From assembly GCA_964570765.1 (NCBI GenBank), contig CAZMZF010000011.1, positions 1-64,000 on the forward strand: a stretch of DNA of 64,000 nucleotides, in the 5' to 3' direction. A program made the position numbers and the translations under genes. The notes beneath the pieces were generated by a model, which was not told the origin of the DNA, did not search any database, and worked only from the letters and a program-made list of their open reading frames with translations. Positions 53,713 to 61,907 of the stretch are shown one piece after another; the first letter of the stretch is position 1; each line of letters starts with the position of its first letter. The stretch comes from CAZMZF01 sp964570765 (lineage in GTDB: Bacteria; Zixibacteria; MSB-5A5; RBG-16-43-9).

Positions 53713-53724
53713 CCAGAATTAACC

Positions 53725-53752
53725 GTAGAGACGCATTGCAATGCGTCTCTAC
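53725..53752. repeat. Perfect 28-bp palindrome upstream of the methyltransferase
   Basis: GTAGAGACGCATTG is followed directly by its complement CAATGCGTCTCTAC. It is of the same type as 31445-31470 and 25094-25117. Confidence 0.65.
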
Positions 53753-53754
53753 CC

Positions 53755-54573
53755 TTATTGCCATCTCAGTGTTAATCTCCCTTCTTTCTTACCCATATTC
53801 TCCATATACTTTAAAGCATAATGGGAAGCAATAAGGAAAAGTATCGAAAGTATTACCAAAGCTCCAATCTCTAAATTGACATTCAAAAATCCAAACTCTT
53901 TCCCTCCTTTGAAAGCTAACTGCCTCATTCCATCTAAACCCAGGGTCAAAGGGATAAAAGATGCAACCAGTCCGATGGTAAGCCCTAAGCTTTTTATGGG
54001 GAAATAGAAGCCGGATAAAAGATAAATCGGCTCCTGAAAAAGATTGGTGGTATGCCAGGCTTCCCTGCCAAAAAGCATAAATAAAGATGAGAACATCATA
54101 CCTAAGCCGTAAAGGGATACCTGAGTCAGAAAGAATATCAAAGCTAATTTACCCCAGCTAATCAAAGCGAAATTTACTTTAAAGATTAAACTTCCTATCA
54201 CAAAGACGAAGATCGCTCTGGTGCTTGCCAGATAAAACCCACCCGTTGCCATTCCTAAAAGGATTGCCATTCGAGATATGGGTGCGACTAAATAAAGCTC
54301 TAAATTCCCCATCTCCTTTTCCCAGTAGAACTGAGCGGCCATAGACCATAGAACGTTCATCCAGTAAGCGGTCATTGCCCCACCCAATACTACAAAACCG
54401 GTGAACTCCTCAGGTGCTTTTAAAGCTTTATAGACATAGACAAAAGCGGCTGTTGAAAGTAAAGGCAAAAGCGCCTCTGAGATAAGCCAGCTCGGTTCAC
54501 GGTGAGCCCCAACCAATCTCACATAACTTCTGCCAAAGATAGCTTTTAAGTTAGTTTTCAGCTCTGTTTTCAT
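53755..54573 (-). CDS. ABC-2 type transporter permease
   Basis: 272 residues, six membrane helices. QFYWEKEMGNLELYLVAPIS is the ABC-2 coupling segment (EExGTLExLLxTPIS-like), and LYGLGMMFSSLFMLFGR and LTLGLDGMRQLAFKG complete the ABC2_membrane pattern. I chose ATG 54573 because AAAGGATTGG is just upstream; a longer frame would overlap the ATPase by more. It overlaps the ATPase gene end, so it is coupled. Confidence 0.85.
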   Translation of the reverse strand: MKTELKTNLKAIFGRSYVRLVGAHREPSWLISEALLPLLSTAAFVYVYKALKAPEEFTGFVVLGGAMTAYWMNVLWSMAAQFYWEKEMGNLELYLVAPISRMAILLGMATGGFYLASTRAIFVFVIGSLIFKVNFALISWGKLALIFFLTQVSLYGLGMMFSSLFMLFGREAWHTTNLFQEPIYLLSGFYFPIKSLGLTIGLVASFIPLTLGLDGMRQLAFKGGKEFGFLNVNLEIGALVILSILFLIASHYALKYMENMGKKEGRLTLRWQ

Positions 54574-55570
54574 TTTCCAATCCTTTACCACATAGGGAAA
54601 CAAAGACATCTTCTAAGGTTGGCTCAGTTTTGGATAGACTCAATATCTCTGAGCCATTATTACTTATCGCCTCAGTTACCCCGGAGATATAAGAATCGTT
54701 CTCCAGGATGAATTTTAAATCGGTTCTGCCAATGTGGGGTTTATGCTCAAAGGCAAACTTTATCACCCCGGGTATATTTATGAATCTATCTAAATTCTCT
54801 AACATCAAATTCACCTCGATATGGAAAACTGCATCCTGCTTTAAGGATTTCTTAAGATTAAAAGGTGAATCACAGGCCAGGACTTTTCCATTGTCGATTA
54901 TAGCTACCCGGTCGCAAAGCTCATCTGCCTCTGCCATATAATGAGTGGTGAGTAACACGGTTTTTTCCTGATTCTCCTTCACCCAGGATTTTATATATTT
55001 TCTTACCTCCCGGGAGATCTGCACATCTAATCCCAGGGTTGGCTCATCTAAGAATAATATTTGTGGATCGCAGACAAAACCACGGATGATATTCATCTTC
55101 TGTCTCATCCCGGTGGAAAGCTTGGAGATTTTGAGCCGGGCATACTCCTCCATACCCAAGAATTTCAATAGTTCATCGATTCTCTGTAAGGCTAATTTAG
55201 TGTTCATACCATACAATTGAGAGAAAAGCCATAAATTTTCCCTTACAGTTAAGATACCATATCCGGAATGTTCCCCGCCTGAGACCATATTTATCTTTTT
55301 CCTCACCTTTTCTGGATATTTTGCCACATCGATATTATCCACTAAGGCGATTCCAGAGGTAGGCAGAAGAAGAGTCGATAATATCTTTATTAAAGTGGTC
55401 TTGCCAGCCCCGTTTGGACCTAAAACTCCAAAAAGCTCACCCGGGTTTATGGTCAGGGTAACCTTATCCAATGCCATTATCAGGTTAGTCTGTTTGGAAT
55501 TGGAATTGTTTTTCTTTTTACCCTTTTTAAAAGTCCGGGTCAAATCCAAAGTTTCTACGGCGTAACTCAT
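54551..55570 (-). CDS. ABC transporter ATP-binding protein
   Basis: 339 residues. Walker A is GPNGAGKTT, the signature is LSTGMRQKMNI, Walker B is ILFLDEPTLGLD and the switch His is LLTTHYM. The C-terminal extension (from about residue 230) resembles DrrA/CcmA-type drug exporters. It powers the two ABC-2 permeases downstream. AAAGGATTT precedes ATG 55570. Its transcription appears to pass through the terminator at 55598-55640 located just upstream, so attenuation is likely. Confidence 0.9.
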   Translation of the reverse strand: MSYAVETLDLTRTFKKGKKKNNSNSKQTNLIMALDKVTLTINPGELFGVLGPNGAGKTTLIKILSTLLLPTSGIALVDNIDVAKYPEKVRKKINMVSGGEHSGYGILTVRENLWLFSQLYGMNTKLALQRIDELLKFLGMEEYARLKISKLSTGMRQKMNIIRGFVCDPQILFLDEPTLGLDVQISREVRKYIKSWVKENQEKTVLLTTHYMAEADELCDRVAIIDNGKVLACDSPFNLKKSLKQDAVFHIEVNLMLENLDRFINIPGVIKFAFEHKPHIGRTDLKFILENDSYISGVTEAISNNGSEILSLSKTEPTLEDVFVSLCGKGLENENRAEN

Positions 55571-55597
55571 ATTTTAAATCCTTTATAGTTATTTTCA

Positions 55598-55640
55598 TAA
55601 ATTAAAAAACCGTGACCTACTCTGGATAAGTCACGGTTTT
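55598..55640 (-). terminator. Terminator/attenuator between the small ORF and the ABC operon
   Basis: On the minus strand AAAACCGTGAC (55640-55630) pairs with GTCACGGTTTT (55616-55606), with a 13-base loop, followed by more T residues. It sits 24 bases after the small-peptide stop and 36 bases before the ABC ATPase start, so the ABC genes need read-through or a separate start. Confidence 0.75.
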
Positions 55641-55663
55641 AATAAACCTTATTTTTCCTTATC

Positions 55664-55738
55664 TCATTTCAGCCTTTTACCCTTTGAAGCGGGCAGAGTT
55701 ATCCCTGTGCAAAAATCTTTATTAATTCTAAGTCTCAC
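55664..55738 (-). CDS. 24-codon peptide ORF ahead of the ABC operon
   Basis: A GTG at 55738, 8 bases after GGAGG (55751-55747), opens a 24-codon frame beginning MRLRINKDFCTG and ending SKGKRLK, then TGA at 55664. It lies alone between a consensus promoter (55803-55776) and a terminator (55640-55598), so a short transcript is expected. It is Lys/Arg-rich with one Cys and one Pro. It could be a leader peptide for attenuation of the ABC exporter, or a small secreted/modified peptide. I do not know the family. Confidence 0.55.
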   Translation of the reverse strand: MRLRINKDFCTGITLPASKGKRLK

Positions 55739-55775
55739 TCCATTCACCTCCGAACAAAAGACTACAATTTTTATA

Positions 55776-55803
55776 ATTATACGTTGATATTTTATTTTGT
55801 CAA
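55776..55803 (-). promoter_or_regulatory. Consensus sigma70 promoter for the small peptide ORF
   Basis: Minus strand TTGACA (55803-55798), a 16-base spacer and TATAAT (55781-55776), both perfect consensus hexamers. Start would be near 55769, 18 bases before the GGAGG. Confidence 0.85.
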
Positions 55804-55980
55804 GGAAAATTTTTGAATTTTATCATACTTTAAAGATAGATTTTATCTCTAATTGATCCATTCTGGATAATAATTTTATGAATAGGCTAACCTAAAAAGA
55901 AATCTTTTTATAAAATTAATAAATAATCGTTCAAAACCGTATTATTTTAAAACCTTTTTTAACCACTAAGGAGGTGATAT

Positions 55981-56580
55981 ATGAAGAAGGTTAGTTTAGT
56001 AATGAGCTTGACTTCCCTTTTCATCCTTCTGGTTTTCACCTGGTCCTTTGCCCAGATGGAGATGGGTAAGGGTTGTTCTCATGAGATGAAGATGATGGGT
56101 GAGGAAAAGATGATGTCCCCGGAGAAATACGGACAGCATCAGGAAGGGATGATGTCTCAAATGGGATGCTCTAAAAAGGGTATGGAGATGGGGATGGGGA
56201 TGAAGATGTGCGGGATGATGGGTGAGGGAGAGGAGATGGGATGTTGTAAAATGGAGTTTTTCCTCTGCTGTAAAGATGAATTAGGTCTCACTGATAAACA
56301 GATCGAAAGCTTAAAATCCATGAAAATGGACTTTATGAAGACGAAAATCAAGATGGGAGCCGATCTGCAGATAGCCCAGTTGGAGCTAAAAGCCCTTATG
56401 GGTGATGACAAAGCCAGCTTGAAAGATATAGAGGCTAAATTAAGGGCAGTGGAAAAGATGAAAACAGATATGAAGATTACCCATCTGAAAGCTTTCAGAG
56501 ATGCCAAAGCGCTTTTGACTCCGGAGCAGAAGGAAAAGATGATGAAGTGTGATAAAATGAAATCAGAAGAAGAAAAATAA
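55981..56580 (+). CDS. Met/Cys-rich Spy/CpxP-like periplasmic protein
   Basis: 199 residues with a signal peptide (LVMSLTSLFILLVFTWSFA). The next 75 residues are extremely rich in Met, Cys and Gly (MGMGMKMCGMMGEGEEMGCC), typical of copper or silver binding. The second half is helical with the LTxxQ-like motifs LTDKQIES and LTPEQKEK of the Spy/CpxP/ZraP family of envelope-stress chaperones. AAGGAGGTGAT precedes ATG 55981. A strong terminator follows. Metal binding is inferred from composition. Confidence 0.8.
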   Translation: MKKVSLVMSLTSLFILLVFTWSFAQMEMGKGCSHEMKMMGEEKMMSPEKYGQHQEGMMSQMGCSKKGMEMGMGMKMCGMMGEGEEMGCCKMEFFLCCKDELGLTDKQIESLKSMKMDFMKTKIKMGADLQIAQLELKALMGDDKASLKDIEAKLRAVEKMKTDMKITHLKAFRDAKALLTPEQKEKMMKCDKMKSEEEK

Positions 56581-56618
56581 AGAATTCCTTTTGTCATAGA
56601 GAGGCGCGGTAGTTTTAA

Positions 56619-56652
56619 AAAATCGGTCAGGTTTCACCTGGCCGATTTTTTT
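56619..56652 (+). terminator. Terminator of the Spy-like gene
   Basis: AAATCGGTCAGGT pairs with ACCTGGCCGATTT across a TTC loop (one G-T pair), followed by a run of seven T. Confidence 0.85.
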
Positions 56653-56815
56653 GTGCAACCAGGAAGGAAATCTCACAATTCGATTAACGTATCTGTCCCC
56701 GCAAATTCCTCTCAAAAGAGATTGACTTTTAAAATGAAATTGGATAAGCTATATTAGGTTTAATTGACTTAAGAGACAAGTTTCATTTTTACCACCCTGT
56801 AGGGAGCAGACTTAT

Positions 56816-59770
56816 ATGGGCACACAAAAAGACCAGATACCTCGCCTAACTCTCTTTTTCCGCTATCTTGTTCTCACGGTGATGACCCTTGTTCTTACCG
56901 CAATGGTAATTGCCTCCTTTTGGATGGTTCATCAGTGGGTACGTTATATGGACGTTCACCCCGGACTCTGGGTATACAATATCGACAACTATGGAAATTT
57001 GTGGAGCGTTTTTGACATTCGGGAGAGAGGGCATGTGGTTGTTTCGGGAGTGGATTCTACGAGCGCGGCGGAAAAGGCGGGGATTCAAGCCGGGGACTCG
57101 ATCCTTGCTGTTAACGGTGTAAGACTTAAAGAGAAGCCGCAAGCTTTTTTCGGCGCCTTTGTAGGAGCAGTTCCGGGCAAGGAAATTAAACTTGAGTTTA
57201 TTAGAAACGGCATTACCGAGCATCGGGTTTTGGTTTTGGAAGTTAACAATATCCTCACCTCTCCAATAGGTTATCTGGGTGTTTATTATCGTTGGTTGAC
57301 TCCGGACATAGCCGATAGTTTGGGTCTGAAATCTACCACGGGGGTACTGGTGGATCGGGTCGAATCCGGAACCGCGGCGGATAAAGCCGGGCTAAAAGCT
57401 GGGGATGTTCTTTTGGGGTTCGATGGAAAGCTGTTCACAACACCCGACGATTTCAGTCGTCTAGTAGATGCTAAACCCGGTAAGAAAGTAGAAATCGAAC
57501 TGCTAAGAAACGGCGATACGTTAACAGCAGACGCCACACTGGGGAAAAGGCCTCCCCTGGGTTGGAACTACCTGGGTTTCCAGTTCCGAGGAACTGCGCG
57601 TACACTTGCGCTGGCCTTCTACTTACCCCTCTTACTACTCACACTTCTTTTTCTCGTAGTAGGAGCGTCGATCGGCTGGCTCAAACCCCGGGACCCAGTC
57701 GCTTTCCAATGCTCCCTCTGGTTCTTATGCTGGGTGGCACCGTGTGTTATGTTCTTCATAAATATGCCTCTTCAGGCCTCCTGGCCCGATTGGGCCTTAG
57801 CAGGAGTTTTCTGCGGTGGTATCCTCTCGGTCGGACTGATGGCCCCGTTGACTCTGCGTGTATTTTCCATCTTTCCCACCCGTTCAAGCCTGGGTAAGGT
57901 GCTCTGGAAGTGGCAATGGGCTGCTTTTCTGTTCTCAGGTCTCTACTCTTTCTCATCGTCTGCAGACTTTCTCACCGGGCTTTACGGCTGGAAATCAACC
58001 TGGCTTTTTGCTAACCCGTTGGCCCAGTTTTTCGTGAACATGGAGGAAGGGTTCGTTTCAGTTGTTGTGTTGCTTATGGGTTCACTTCTTATTGCCCAAC
58101 GGATTGAGACCCGTCACCGCCCTCAGACCCGACTCAAGATCATCGAATTTAGCCTTGTTCTGGGTCTACTGGGGATGATCGTCTATCTGGTCCCACGGAC
58201 GATGTTTGGAATTACGTCTGAATCCTGGCGTCCCGCACACGGCTTTTTGAGTTTGTATCTCCCCATAGTCTTGTTTAGCGCTATTCCGCTCTCTTTTGCC
58301 TATTCTATTCTTGCCCGCAAGGTTTTTGGTATTCGCTTCATTATCCGGAAAGGTCTCCAGCATCTTCTTTTATCAAAAGGAGCACTTTTGCTCGAAGGGA
58401 TAATTATCTTTCTCATCGTCTGGCAGGCTATTGGGAAAGGAGGCTCTCGTCTGGCTGGCTCACCCATTGCTGCAAGCGGCGTGGCTGTGGCGAGTGCGGT
58501 TTTAATGATGGGAACTTTGAGTCGGGTTAATCGCAAGATTATGCCCGCCATTGACCGCAGATTTTTTAGGGAAACTTTAGATGTGAGGCACCTGCTTTTA
58601 AAGCTAGGCGATCAGTTGTCTGAGTTTCGAGAGAAGGAAAAGATTCTGAAGCGGACAGCAGTAACGGTGCTAAAAGCTTTACATCCTTTAAGGGTTGTCT
58701 TGCTTTTAAAAGAAGCACAGACCAGGGATATAAAATGTGTTCTGGACTTGAAAAATGGCACAAGTCGGTTGGCTTCCATTGAAGACTTGGAAAAAGAGGT
58801 AGTGTCTAATCCATCCCTTGAGCTTAAGTCTAAAGATTCGGTGATTAAGCAGATGGAACAAGGCAAGTCGTGGTTAGCTGTTTACCCTGAGAAACTTGAC
58901 CCTGAGAATGAAGAAGAGAGAAAGTTACTTGAGCTTAACTGTGAGCTATTGATTGGACTTCAGGGAAGCTCAGGTCTTATTGGGGTAATGGGCTTGGGAG
59001 CTAAGCTTTCAGAAGAGCCTTTCAGTGGGGAGGATAAGGAGCTTTTGCTTACTGTTGCCAGACAGATGGGGATGGCTTTAGAGAATGCAGAGCTATTAGA
59101 GGTGGCAAAACGAGAAGCAGAGCTTTCCCGAGACTTAGAGATAGCCAAACAGGTTCAGCAGAACCTTTTCCCTAAGAAGTTACCCTCAGTCCCTGGTTGG
59201 GAGTTTGCCGGGATTTGTCGCTCAGCTCGTGCAGTAGGAGGGGATTATTACGACATCTTTGAGGTTGTTCCAGGCAAGGTTCTTTTAGCCTTAGGAGATG
59301 TCTCAGGAAAAGGTTTAGGAGCTTCACTCCTTATGGCAAGTGTCCATTCTGCCATTCGCAGTCGGTCTGGGATCTCTTTAGATGACCCCTCAAAGCTGAT
59401 TGTAGAACTAAACCACCATCTTTTATCCTCAACTTCACCTGAAACATTTGTCACCCTGTTTTTGGGTTTGATTGATCTTGAAACCGGAAAGCTTCAATAT
59501 GTGAACTGCGGACACCCAGCCCCTATACTGCTGTGCCAGGAAGGAAAAAAACAGGAAAGGCTTACCATAGGTGGCCCGATTTTAGGCATTTTAGATGGAG
59601 TTCCTTATATAAAAGGCGAGCATTACCTGAGGGATGGGGATGTTTTAGTCTTATTCAGCGATGGGGTAACTGAGGCTACCAATCAGAAAGAAGAGATGTT
59701 TGAGGAGGAAAGACTTTTGCAGGTGGTAAGTGATACAGCTATTTCAGAACCTCAGCTATTCTGGATATGA
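56816..59770 (+). CDS. PDZ - membrane - GAF - SpoIIE phosphatase regulator, 3' frameshifted
   Basis: 984 residues. One N-terminal helix (residues 13-35), two PDZ domains (HVVVSGVDSTSAAEKAGIQA; VLVDRVESGTAADKAGLKA), about eight membrane helices (residues 265-560), a GAF-like region, then a SpoIIE/PP2C phosphatase domain: ICRSARAVGGDYYD, LALGDVSGKGLGASLLMA, YVNCGHPAPILL and LVLFSDGVTEA. The stop at 59770 cuts off the usual end. In another frame the sequence continues ILDMIFKSVD...CEQADDISAVV to TAG 59850, so a one-base loss near 59755 has removed the last metal-binding Asp. It probably acts on an anti-sigma or anti-anti-sigma partner. Confidence 0.82.
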   Translation: MGTQKDQIPRLTLFFRYLVLTVMTLVLTAMVIASFWMVHQWVRYMDVHPGLWVYNIDNYGNLWSVFDIRERGHVVVSGVDSTSAAEKAGIQAGDSILAVNGVRLKEKPQAFFGAFVGAVPGKEIKLEFIRNGITEHRVLVLEVNNILTSPIGYLGVYYRWLTPDIADSLGLKSTTGVLVDRVESGTAADKAGLKAGDVLLGFDGKLFTTPDDFSRLVDAKPGKKVEIELLRNGDTLTADATLGKRPPLGWNYLGFQFRGTARTLALAFYLPLLLLTLLFLVVGASIGWLKPRDPVAFQCSLWFLCWVAPCVMFFINMPLQASWPDWALAGVFCGGILSVGLMAPLTLRVFSIFPTRSSLGKVLWKWQWAAFLFSGLYSFSSSADFLTGLYGWKSTWLFANPLAQFFVNMEEGFVSVVVLLMGSLLIAQRIETRHRPQTRLKIIEFSLVLGLLGMIVYLVPRTMFGITSESWRPAHGFLSLYLPIVLFSAIPLSFAYSILARKVFGIRFIIRKGLQHLLLSKGALLLEGIIIFLIVWQAIGKGGSRLAGSPIAASGVAVASAVLMMGTLSRVNRKIMPAIDRRFFRETLDVRHLLLKLGDQLSEFREKEKILKRTAVTVLKALHPLRVVLLLKEAQTRDIKCVLDLKNGTSRLASIEDLEKEVVSNPSLELKSKDSVIKQMEQGKSWLAVYPEKLDPENEEERKLLELNCELLIGLQGSSGLIGVMGLGAKLSEEPFSGEDKELLLTVARQMGMALENAELLEVAKREAELSRDLEIAKQVQQNLFPKKLPSVPGWEFAGICRSARAVGGDYYDIFEVVPGKVLLALGDVSGKGLGASLLMASVHSAIRSRSGISLDDPSKLIVELNHHLLSSTSPETFVTLFLGLIDLETGKLQYVNCGHPAPILLCQEGKKQERLTIGGPILGILDGVPYIKGEHYLRDGDVLVLFSDGVTEATNQKEEMFEEERLLQVVSDTAISEPQLFWI

Positions 59771-59850
59771 TATTCAAATCAGTTGATAGTTTTGCCACTG
59801 GATGTGAGCAGGCTGATGATATCTCGGCAGTTGTGATCCATAGGCTATAG
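59752..59850 (+). pseudogene. Out-of-frame C-terminal end of the SpoIIE phosphatase
   Basis: After a frame change near 59755 the sequence reads ILDMIFKSVDSFATGCEQAD then DISAVVIHRL and a TAG stop. The QADDI segment is the canonical last acidic motif of PP2C/SpoIIE domains. Adding one base would give an intact protein of about 1,010 residues. Confidence 0.75.
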
Positions 59851-59874
59851 TTTATCAGTTTAGGAGGGGCTTTT

Positions 59875-60066
59875 ATGTTATATCTATCTACCTATCCAAG
59901 AAAAAAGGGGTTCTGCCTTCCGGGCAAAAGAAAGTTTTTACTCCTGTTTGTGATTCCATTTATTATTCTTTTATTGAAACGTGGGGATACTAATGCCGGT
60001 GCATTTGTAAAAGGAGAGGGGATATGTAGTGCGTCCCGCGCCGGCGGCGGGATTAGCCTCGCTTAA
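59875..60066 (+). CDS. Short membrane-anchored ORF truncated by repeat
   Basis: GGAGGGG precedes ATG 59875. The first 35 residues contain a basic start (YPRKKGFCLPGKRK) and one hydrophobic helix (FLLLFVIPFIILLL), a plausible signal or anchor. The C-terminal 25 residues come from the GATATGTAGTGCGTCCCGCG repeat and look meaningless. It may be the 5' remnant of a secreted protein that was cut by the repeat field. Confidence 0.35.
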   Translation: MLYLSTYPRKKGFCLPGKRKFLLLFVIPFIILLLKRGDTNAGAFVKGEGICSASRAGGGISLA

Positions 60067-60275
60067 GCGACCCTGTCCTACGGTGGCTACGAGCCAGCCC
60101 GCCCGTAGGGCGCCAGACGTAGTCTCCGTTATTAGGAAAAGGGTCGCACTACGAATCCTAATCGTTATATGATATCCGTAATCCGTCATTTTTTTACAAT
60201 ATATGAATTGATCGGAGTGCAAGAGCTTGCTCTTGCATTCTATCTAATATGCATCAGCAAGCTGATGCACTCCAT
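60030..60275. repeat. Composite repeat field between the SpoIIE gene and lpd
   Basis: GCGACCCTGTCC...AAAAGGGTCGC arms enclose CCTACGGTGGCTAC / CCAGACGTAGTCTCC, here split by a 21-base palindrome-like insert (60091-60111: GAGCCAGCCCGCCC, GTAGGGC). Then a GGAGTGCAAGAGCTTGCTCTTGC / GCATCAGCAAGCTGATGC pair (60213-60275) closes the field. Confidence 0.6.
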
Positions 60276-60285
60276 CTTTGTCTAT

Positions 60286-61683
60286 TTATAAGACATGAAT
60301 TGGTCTTCCAGCGGTTTTTAGAGCGCTTTCCCGAACTGCTTCGGCTAAGGTGGGATGGGCATGGATGGTTTCAATCAGGTCTTTTAGTTTAGTCCCCATC
60401 TTTATTCCCAGGGCAAGCTCAGCTATAAGGTCTGTGCCTCGATTGCCCATTATTATACATCCTAAAATTTTATCAGATTTCTCATCTGCTATTATTTTTA
60501 CCATCCCTTCGGTCTCATCCTCGGCTAAGGCTCTTCCGTTGGCTATGAAGGGGAATCGGCCGGTTTTTATTTTAAAACCTTTATCTAAAGCTTCCTTTTC
60601 GGTCAAACCTGCTCCACCGATCTCCGGATAGGTAAAGATGCATCTGGGCACCGCGGTATAGTCCATCTTTAAATTCCCACCTAAGGCATTCTCAACTGCA
60701 CATTCTGCTTCCATTGAGGCTACATGAGCTAAAAGGTAGCCTCCGATGCAATCCCCGGCTGAATATATACCTTTGAGGTTGGTTCTTAAATATTCATCTA
60801 CTTTTATTTTATCATTTTCCTGCTCTATACCAATCCCTTTCAGATTTAATCCGGAGGTATAAGCCTTTCGACCTACGGAAATTAGTACTTTTTTAGATAA
60901 GATTTCGAGTTCCCCTTTCGGAGTTGAGATTTTCACTTTCCTGGTTTCAGCATCTTTTGAGTAGATACCAGTAACTTTGGATTCCGTATAGATTTTTATC
61001 CCTTCTTTTTCCCATTTCCTTCGGAGCAAAGAGACTATCTCCTCATCCTCGCCGGGAAGTATCTGGGGGAGCATCTCCACAATGGTTACCTTAGTGCCGA
61101 AGGAATGATAGAGTGAGGCAAATTCACAACCGATATATCCACCTCCCACGATCAGAAGGGTTTTTGGCACTTCCTCAAAGGATAAAGCTTTAGTGCTGTC
61201 AACCACACCATCTAAATCTGTTCCTGAAATGGGCAGATCGATTGGAACCGAGCCGGTTGAGATCAGAATTTTATCTGCTTGTAGCTTTTCTATCCCCCCA
61301 TCGGCTTTTTTTATCAATAATGTTTTCTCATCTAAGAATGATGCAGAACCTGAGATTAGATTTACCTTTCTTTCCTTCAGAAGAAATTTTACTCCATTGA
61401 CCAATCTTCTCACTACCTGTTCTTTTCTCCTCATCACCTGATCCCAGTTTAAACTAGTGAAACCGGAATCTATGCCCCAGCTTGAAGATTTCTTCATAAG
61501 GGTATAAAGGTGAGCGGTAGAGGTTAAGGTTTTAGTAGGGATACAGCCGACATTTAAGCAAGTGCCGCCAACCTCCTTTTTCTCAATCAGAGTGACTTCT
61601 GCACCCAATTGAGCTCCCCTTATAGCCCCCACATACCCGGCCGGTCCTCCCCCGATTATGGCTAATTTTTCCCGATTGGACAT
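60286..61683 (-). CDS. lpd: Dihydrolipoyl dehydrogenase
   Basis: FAD enzyme that reoxidises dihydrolipoamide in pyruvate, 2-oxoglutarate or branched-chain dehydrogenase complexes or the glycine cleavage system; 465 residues. FAD loop IIGGGPAGYVGAIRG, redox disulphide GGTCLNVGCIPTK, NAD site LLIVGGGYIGCEFAS, central GDCIGGYLLAHVA and the catalytic HAHPTLAEAVRE at the C-terminus. The E1/E2 partners are not in the window. It is convergent with no gene on its 3' side except the repeat. Confidence 0.95.
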   Translation of the reverse strand: MSNREKLAIIGGGPAGYVGAIRGAQLGAEVTLIEKKEVGGTCLNVGCIPTKTLTSTAHLYTLMKKSSSWGIDSGFTSLNWDQVMRRKEQVVRRLVNGVKFLLKERKVNLISGSASFLDEKTLLIKKADGGIEKLQADKILISTGSVPIDLPISGTDLDGVVDSTKALSFEEVPKTLLIVGGGYIGCEFASLYHSFGTKVTIVEMLPQILPGEDEEIVSLLRRKWEKEGIKIYTESKVTGIYSKDAETRKVKISTPKGELEILSKKVLISVGRKAYTSGLNLKGIGIEQENDKIKVDEYLRTNLKGIYSAGDCIGGYLLAHVASMEAECAVENALGGNLKMDYTAVPRCIFTYPEIGGAGLTEKEALDKGFKIKTGRFPFIANGRALAEDETEGMVKIIADEKSDKILGCIIMGNRGTDLIAELALGIKMGTKLKDLIETIHAHPTLAEAVRESALKTAGRPIHVL

Positions 61684-61828
61684 TTAGTTCTCCTTTGATT
61701 TTTTTATCCATTCAAGAAAATAGTATGAGATAATTTTAAGTCAAGTTAAAAAGTTCAAGTTTTTTAAAAGTGCTTTGAAGATAACTCTCTTTCACTTTTT
61801 CAGATCGGTGTCGGTTTGAGTTTAATCC

Positions 61829-61857
61829 TTGACCGCAAAAATAAAGATGGTTATATT
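61829..61857 (+). promoter_or_regulatory. Sigma70-type promoter for the aldehyde dehydrogenase gene
   Basis: TTGACC (61829-61834), a 17-base spacer and TATATT (61852-61857), 50 bases before ATG 61908. Confidence 0.65.
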
Positions 61858-61907
61858 GATAATAAATTTCTTATGTGATTTAAAAAGAAAAAAATCCAGA
61901 GGGGAAA

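Noticed and set aside
55664..55743. ATG 55743 as the start of the small peptide
   Set aside because: That frame stops after two codons; the GTG at 55738 has the right spacing and an open frame.
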